A stretch of DNA of 64,000 bases from Lithobates sylvaticus (taxonomy: Eukaryota > Chordata > Amphibia > Anura > Ranidae): assembly GCA_028564925.1 (NCBI GenBank), contig CM053034.1, positions 153,181,356-153,245,355 on the forward strand. The letters are read 5' to 3'. Shown piece by piece: positions 59,601-64,000 of the stretch (position 1 is the first letter of the stretch; each line of letters starts with the position of its first letter). The notes under the pieces are model-generated. The model ran no database searches and was not told the DNA's origin. It was given only the letters and a program-made list of their open reading frames with translations. Both the position numbers and the translations under genes were made by a program.

Positions 59601-61516
59601 CTTCCGAAGGGGATCTCAGCCCCTGGTAGGAGATCAATTGGACAGTCATATGAACGGTGAGGAGGAAGAACTTCAGCCTTTTTCTCGTCAAAGATGTCCA
59701 TAAAATCCCGATAGGGTGCTGGAACATGTTGCAGGTCCTTGAGACTGGGTTGCATGGCAAGACAGGTGGGAATTTTTGAGGTGACGTCCGGAAAGCAGTG
59801 CTGCAGGCAGTAGGGGGAAGAAAACACCACTTCTCTGCTGTTCCAGTCAATCCAAGGGTTGTGGGCCTGTAACCAAGGATACCCCAGGATGATAGGAAAC
59901 ATTGGAGAGTGAATTACATCGAAGCGTAAGAGTTCATGGTGCCCCGAATTGGTGTAGGTCAGGATGGGATCGGTCTCCTGGGTCACAGGTCCTGAGCAGG
60001 GTGGAGAGCCATCAGCCAACTGAACTGGGAGGGGTTGCTTTTTGGTCTTCAAAGGAAGGTTCAGGTGCCGTGCCAGGGTCAAGTCCATGAAGCAACTGCA
60101 TGCCCCTGAATCAAGGATGGCTCCCAGCTGGAAGGCCTCTCCCGCCACCTGTAGGGAGAGTGGAACAGTCAAATGAGAATGGGAAACTCCAGTAGTGTGT
60201 GAGCTCAAGAGGGACCGAGGAGGGCACTTACTGGGTCTCACTGGGCATTTCTGTAGATAATGACCGGTGCCTCCGCAGTAGAGACAGAGGTTATCTTGTC
60301 GATGACGAAGTCTTTCTTCAGCAGACAGGGGGGACCGTGCCAGGCCCAACTGCATGGGTTCCCCAAGGGGGGACGAGCGGGAGTTCCAAGAAGGAGCAGG
60401 TGCCGAGGGAACCCGGGGCATCATCCAGGTGGGCCGGGGACTTTGGAGCTTCTCTGCCCGTCGTTCCCGCAACCGACGATCAAGTTTAGTGACAAGTTGG
60501 CAGAGGTCTGACAGCGTGGTTGGAACTTCTCCCCGGGCCAGTTCGTCTTTTAATATTTCGGAGAGTCCCAAACGGAATTGGTACTTCAGAGCAGACTCAT
60601 TCCACTCTGTATCTGCAGCCCATTTGCGAAAATCTACTATATAGTCCTCTACGGGCCTCCTACCCTGGGATAGGGTGTGCAGAGTGGATTCCGCTGTACC
60701 TGTGCGTTGGGAGTCCTCATAGAGTGCTGCCATGGTGGAGAAGAAAGTCTCTACAGAATCCAGCTGTGAACTCTTTTGTTCCATCAAGTGGTGTGCCCAG
60801 GATTGAGGTTCATCGGAGAGCAGAGAGATAAAGAAACCCACCTTGGTGGATTCCAACTGAAAAGTTCTGGGTTGCAGGGCTAGGTGTAGTAAACAGGAAT
60901 TCTTAAAAGAGCGAAACTTCTTTCGATCCCCGGAAAAACGTTCTAGTGTGGAGACCCTGGGATCAGGGTTAGACATGACGTAAGTAGGGAGAGCACCTCC
61001 AGGTGCTTGAGAGAGAGTGGAGGTGCTGGCTGCAGGAGGTGACTGGTCCGCTTGGTTAGGAGAGAGGGTCAGGTTCTGGAGACGTCCCTCGATCTGGAAG
61101 TATCCCTCCTGGAGGCGTTGTACAGCCTGAGTAAGGGCTGTCACCTGCTGGCATAAGGCCTCAAGGGGTGAACCAGCTCTGTCGGCCTCGGACATTGGCT
61201 GGTTTGTACTGTCAGAGGTACTCACCCGGGCCGAAATGCTGAGAGCTGCTCCCCTTGCGACTAGGTGCACGATGCCTCTGGAGTGGATACAGAGGTCACC
61301 GGGCACAAAGATGCACGGGTTGCCAGCAGCTGCGTTGCAGGTGGTGTGCAGTAGCGACGTTGACCAGGAGAGGCTGATGCTGCACTGGAAGTAGACACCT
61401 GGCAGGACCGTGATGAGGCAGAGGTTATGAAGGTACCAGAACGTGTACTGGAGGAGGACCCTTAGGTGCATGTGAGAACTAGAAGTCCAGAACACCAAGC
61501 CGAGGGTCAAACACAA
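56678..61516 (-). CDS. gag-pol polyprotein of the Ty3/gypsy element
   Basis: One uninterrupted frame. The likely start is the ATG at 61195 (MSEADRAG), just inside the 5' LTR boundary. Order on the minus strand: gag with a coiled-coil-like start and a zinc knuckle CLYCGGTGHYLQKCP (near 60290-60250); aspartic protease LGAILDSGACSCFMD (near 60130-60085); reverse transcriptase with YLDD (near 59160) and RNase H; integrase with the SDRGVQFTSKFWRDL segment (near 57770-57720); and a C-terminal tail FEVEKILYSRKRRGRDCSWE like a chromodomain. gag and pol are fused with no frameshift. Such proteins assemble particles in the cytoplasm and integrate DNA in the nucleus. The frame runs on past the purine tract into the 3' LTR. 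It is treated here as a fossil copy that looks whole. Confidence 0.9.
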   Translation of the reverse strand: MCLTLGLVFWTSSSHMHLRVLLQYTFWYLHNLCLITVLPGVYFQCSISLSWSTSLLHTTCNAAAGNPCIFVPGDLCIHSRGIVHLVARGAALSISARVSTSDSTNQPMSEADRAGSPLEALCQQVTALTQAVQRLQEGYFQIEGRLQNLTLSPNQADQSPPAASTSTLSQAPGGALPTYVMSNPDPRVSTLERFSGDRKKFRSFKNSCLLHLALQPRTFQLESTKVGFFISLLSDEPQSWAHHLMEQKSSQLDSVETFFSTMAALYEDSQRTGTAESTLHTLSQGRRPVEDYIVDFRKWAADTEWNESALKYQFRLGLSEILKDELARGEVPTTLSDLCQLVTKLDRRLRERRAEKLQSPRPTWMMPRVPSAPAPSWNSRSSPLGEPMQLGLARSPLSAEERLRHRQDNLCLYCGGTGHYLQKCPVRPSKCPPRSLLSSHTTGVSHSHLTVPLSLQVAGEAFQLGAILDSGACSCFMDLTLARHLNLPLKTKKQPLPVQLADGSPPCSGPVTQETDPILTYTNSGHHELLRFDVIHSPMFPIILGYPWLQAHNPWIDWNSREVVFSSPYCLQHCFPDVTSKIPTCLAMQPSLKDLQHVPAPYRDFMDIFDEKKAEVLPPHRSYDCPIDLLPGAEIPFGRIFPLSETELEALRVYIDENLAKGFIQPSSSPAGAGIFFVQKKDGSLRPCVDYRELNKIPIKNRYPLPLIPELFQRLRTAKIFTKLDLRGAYNLVRIRSGDEWKTAFRSRFGHFEYLVMPFGLCNAPATFQHLVNDIFREYLDNFLIVYLDDILIFSDSLENHRQHVRKVFLILRKHGLYVKGEKCEFETDTIQFLGFIITTGGVLMDPQKVKAIQEWPAPTDKRSVQRFIGFANFYRRFIQGFSAIVSPITQLTRQHTKFQWTPQAQSAFEKLKELFSSAPILKHPDPELPYVLEVDASDSATGAILSQRSGPKALLHPVAFASRKLSPPEKNYDVGDRELLAIKFALEEWRYLLEGASQPILIFTDPRNLEYLRAAKRLRPRQARWALFFSRFNFHITYHPGSKNGKADALSRMFLNTESPEEPATILSAHNFLHAIQALKQASNQFSVPSLPFLEKKQDLLWAHGRIFVPPPVRLQVLQALHDHKMSGHFGMQKTADLVSRSYWWPGWRKDCQNYVLSCNTRQRNKGSNIKSWGLLRPLPIPERPWKEISMDFIVDLPPSDSFTTILVVIDRLSKMAHFLPMKGTPSAASTTDIFIREIVRLHGVPANITSDRGVQFTSKFWRDLCKSLEIKSSMSSAYHPQTNGQTERTNQTLEQYLRCFCSYSQDDWSGLLPYAEFAYNNSLHSAINQTPFWANYGYHPSFLPDSIPDVSTPAAQELVKHIQDNFLQIQQAMKEAQEGYEVQYNQGRKECPPFKVGEKVWLSTANLKLPCPSRKLGPRFIGPFEVKRVINPVAFELDLPSSYKIHPVFHASLLKPVIANSFPDRQMPLPSPITIQGEEEFEVEKILYSRKRRGRDCSWEPAENIHAPRLIREYHRRHPELGIRRLPLGGGHCQGNTVLRRRVPGMRTRGRAAQQTVQVRRVAGAHARVHGARVSDAAQPVRLTAVRGADRGRVRMRTRPGIPPDHLPGL

Positions 61517-62588
61517 GTAACTTCAGAGAATGTCCAGTAGGCAAGCCGAAGGTCAAGCACAGGTAATCAGGCAGAGGAGGTATCCAATAGCAGGCCAGGG
61601 GTCAAACACAGGTAAGTAACTCAGAGAATGTCCAGTAAGCAGGCCGAGGGTCAAGCACAGGTAATCAGGCAGCAGAGGTATCCAGGAAGCAGGCCAAGGG
61701 TCAAACACAGATAAGTAACTCAGAGAATGTCCAGTAAGCAGGCCGAGGGTCAAGTACAGGTAATCAGGCAGCAGAGGTATCCAGGAAGCAGGCCAAGGGT
61801 CAAACACAGGTAAGTAACTCAGAGAATGTCCAGTAAGCAGGCCGAGGGTCAAGCACAGGTAATCAGGCAGCAGAGGTATCCAGGAAGCAGGCCAAGGGTC
61901 AAACACAGGTAAGTAACTCAGAGAATGTCCAGTAAGCAGGCCGAGGGTCAAGCACAGGTAATCAGGCAGCAGAGGTATCCAGGAAGCAGGCCAAGGGTCA
62001 AACACAGGTAATCAGGCAGCAGAGGTATCCAGGAAGCAGGCCAAGGGTCAAACACAGGTAACAGCAGCGGTGGTCAAGCGGGTTCCGGGTCATACACAGG
62101 TAATCAAGCAGGTACAGGATACAAGGTACTGGATACAAGGTACAGGGTACAGGATACTGGATACAAGGACTGGAGCCAGGACTCAGGAAGAGACAACAAA
62201 CCAGCGATTTGTGAGGAGACAGAGGAAGCCTTTTATAGGCCAGGTAAGTGGTCAGGTGGGATACCCGGACGAGTGCGCATGCGCACTCGTCCTCTGTCAG
62301 CGCTGCGCACAGCGGTGAGCCGCACTGGCTGAGCTGCATCAGATACCAGAGCGCCATGGACCCGCGCATGCGCACCCACTACCCGGCGTACCTGTACTGT
62401 TTGCTGAGCCGCTCTACCGCGCGTGCGCATACCCGGAACCCGGCGACGAAGTACGGTATTTCCCTGACAGAGAGAGAGAGAGATAGGAGGCATCTCTCTC
62501 TTCTCCATTCACAGAGAGAGAAAAAAACGGGAAAAAGGCCAGTCCAACGGGGCCACATATTTGCGTACGGTTGGCCTAAAGGGGTTAA

Positions 62589-63076
62589 AGACTAACTCCA
62601 CTTTTGTTGAGAAAAAAACATTCCCCCCTGGGTGATCTATGTACATTACAAGGATTTTAACAAACTTTGTTGCAGATTCCTACCATTTGTTATTCTGAAG
62701 AAATCACTGTTTGTTTGCTTTAGTCCATGTGGAAAGTGAATCTAACGGGAGTGGTTTCATAATTATCAATCAGCTGTGGCACCTGCAGGGCTCTAATGAG
62801 GAAGGGTCTGCATCCCTTTACATGTGATTTCCTATTGGGAGTATTTCATCAAAAATGACATTTGTGTTGCAGGGGATGCCTGAAATCTGACTTGTCCACC
62901 TCCAGTTAGCCATATTGCATGGCATTTCACAGAAAGTTACAGAGCTGCAGATTGAAAAGGAAAGGTAATTTTTAATAACATTCAATTTAAATATGACTTG
63001 AGTTGCAATTGTATATGCTATATATCTTTTTTTTTTCTATTGCTATTTTTTTTCCCTTGAAAGTGGAGTTACCCTT
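62589..63076. mobile_element. TTAA-flanked MITE, AACTCCACTTTTG ends
   Basis: TTAA (62585-62588) precedes AGACTAACTCCACTTTTG, and CTTGAAAGTGGAGTTACCCT precedes TTAA (63077-63080). About 488 bp. It shares its left TTAA with element F and its right TTAA with the next element. Confidence 0.8.
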
Positions 63077-63080
63077 TAAA

Positions 63081-63303
63081 GGCTAACTACATTTTACACT
63101 ATACATCACTACACACTATACACCAGAAAATAGCTTATGCAGTCAAGGACATTGAGATTGCTGAGTTTCTGAGCGGGGCAAATGGCTTACAGGTATGACA
63201 AAAAAATAAATAAACATTTTTTAAAGCCTCACAGTTTTTTTAAAATATCTACTAGGGTCCCTTGACTGCACAAGTTATTTTCTGGAAAAGATGAACTTAG
63301 CCT
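63081..63303. mobile_element. TTAA-flanked MITE, AGGCTAA ends, 223 bp
   Basis: The ends are AGGCTAACTACATTTTACAC and the inverse of AGGCTAAGTTCATCTTTTCC. Inner inverted motif CAGTCAAGGACA / TCCCTTGACTGC. TTAA is at 63077-63080 and 63304-63307, both shared with neighbours. Confidence 0.75.
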
Positions 63304-63307
63304 TTAA

Positions 63308-63570
63308 CCACTTTATCCCCGGAAAGTTTTACCCACTTCCTGACCAGGCCATTTTGCGATACGGCACTGCGTTGCTTTAAATGATAATTCAACGGTCGTG
63401 CGACACTGTACCCAAATAAAATTGATGTCCTTTTTTTCCGACAAATAGAGCTTTCTTTTGGTGGTATTTGATCACCTCTGCGGTTTGTATTTTTAACACT
63501 ATAAACAAAATAGACCGACAAGTTTGAATAAAAAAACAAGATTTTTTATTTCTGCTATAAAACATAAAAG
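63308..63570 (+). mobile_element. TTAA-type MITE, copy G, left part
   Basis: It begins CCACTTTATCCCCGGAAAGT and continues with the family left body (TTTCTTTTGGTGGTATTTGA). It stops near 63570 at the start of Penelope-like sequence; the rest may lie beyond the window. Confidence 0.7.
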
Positions 63571-64000
63571 ATAGTCGAGAGCTAATAAATATCCTCTCCA
63601 CATTGGAAACCAATGTGGACACGATATTAGTGACAGTGGACATAGAATCACTTTATACCAACATTAAACAAAAAGACAGCTCATAGCGGTTAAATGGGCA
63701 TTGAAAAACTATTCCCAGCTAAAGTCAGTACAGAGAAAATTCCTCTTTGAGGGATTATAATTAGCTATGAGTAACAATTATTTTTGGTACCAGGGGGTCT
63801 ATACAATCAAACCAAGGGAGTCGCAATGGGGGCTCGTTATGCCCCCAGCATGGCAAATTTAGTTTTAAACAAATGGGAACAAGAGGTCATCTATGTACAA
63901 CAATGTAGTAGTCTGAAACTATACAAGAGGTACATAGATGACATCATAATAGTATGGGAGGGGCCTCCACATTCTCTATTGGCGTTCATAGAAATGATGA
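63571..64000 (+). mobile_element. Penelope-like element, reverse transcriptase fragment
   Basis: Near 63600-63675 one frame reads TILVTVDIESLYTNI. Near 63790-64000 another reads QTKGVAMGARYAPSMANL and YKRYIDDIIIVWEG. These are the palm motifs of Penelope-like reverse transcriptases, with YIDD as the catalytic pair. The frame is interrupted at least once between them. It continues past the right edge, so completeness cannot be judged. No GIY-YIG nuclease is visible in the window. Confidence 0.85.

Larger units (their letters stand above)
55655..62469 (-). mobile_element. Ty3/gypsy LTR retrotransposon (chromovirus-like), looks whole
   Basis: Two LTRs of 1260 bp (55655-56914 and 61210-62469) start TGTCAG and end CTGACA, flanked by the 5-bp repeat GAGAG on both sides. 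The coding strand is minus, so 61210-62469 is the 5' LTR. A purine-rich tract stands next to the 3' LTR near 56915-56930. I could not identify a primer-binding site. The LTRs are about 99 percent identical by eye, so the insertion is young in evolutionary terms. It sits inside TTAA MITE copy F. Confidence 0.92.
54731..62584 (+). mobile_element. TTAA-flanked MITE, copy F, split by two retroelements
   Basis: TTAA (54727-54730) precedes CCCCTTCGCACCTAAGG, and TTGGCCTAAAGGGG precedes TTAA (62585-62588). Its own sequence is about 0.7 kb: 54731-54758, 55094-55649 (with GGGGTTTCTTTTGGTGGTAA) and 62475-62584. The rest is a LINE tail and a Ty3/gypsy element. Confidence 0.7.

Overview
This 64 kb window looks like intergenic or intronic DNA from a large, repeat-rich frog genome. 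It is probably a neobatrachian and most likely a ranid. This rests on recalled families typical of such genomes: CR1 LINEs, Harbinger MITEs with ends like CACACGGTCGGA, the TTTCACACGGA palindrome, TTAA-flanked MITEs ending in CCACTTG, Penelope-like elements, and a Ty3/gypsy element with a chromodomain-like tail. No intact host protein gene was found. The only host-derived coding sequence is a decayed retrocopy of SNRPF (Sm protein F) at 49521-49775. I saw no tRNA, rRNA or CRISPR array.

Layout. 1-14 kb: a CR1 fragment; a TTAA-flanked LTR-like unit split by a minisatellite-bearing MITE; a Harbinger derivative that still carries transposase code; and a long decayed CR1 (about 8.57-13.67 kb, minus strand) holding three nested DNA elements. 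14-22 kb: a Tc1-like element with a nested GGCGTATAACACGC element, and an Ac-like hAT (16599-19514) split by a TTAA MITE. 22.6-27.4 kb: twin hAT-like elements carrying almost the same 36-bp minisatellite, each with its own exact 8-bp target duplication. 30-31 kb: one MITE inserted into another copy of its own family, with 6-bp target duplications. 31.5-38.4 kb: a complete-looking hAT transposon (31680-37198) with a three-exon, 646-aa transposase, inside a TTAA MITE, followed by a palindromic Tc1 derivative. 39.6-41.7 kb: a second nested GGCGTATAACACGC element. 45.8-47.0 kb: a 1.1 kb inverted repeat that resembles Penelope-like termini. 48.6-49.8 kb: a foldback, a hAT dimerisation-domain fossil and the SNRPF retrocopy. 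50.4-52.3 kb: a second Ac-like hAT. 54.7 kb to the end: a chain of TTAA-flanked elements joined end to end, the first split by a LINE tail and a young, whole-looking Ty3/gypsy element (55655-62469), and the last entered by a Penelope-like reverse transcriptase fragment.

The elements do not form a pathway. The window is a stack of insertions whose relative order can be read from target duplications. Two themes stand out. Several unrelated element families carry internal minisatellites, and within one TTAA family the same internal position holds different minisatellites in different copies. In addition, the hAT at 31.7-37.2 kb may be able to supply transposase. All family names come from motif recognition by eye; no database search was run, and identity estimates are by inspection.
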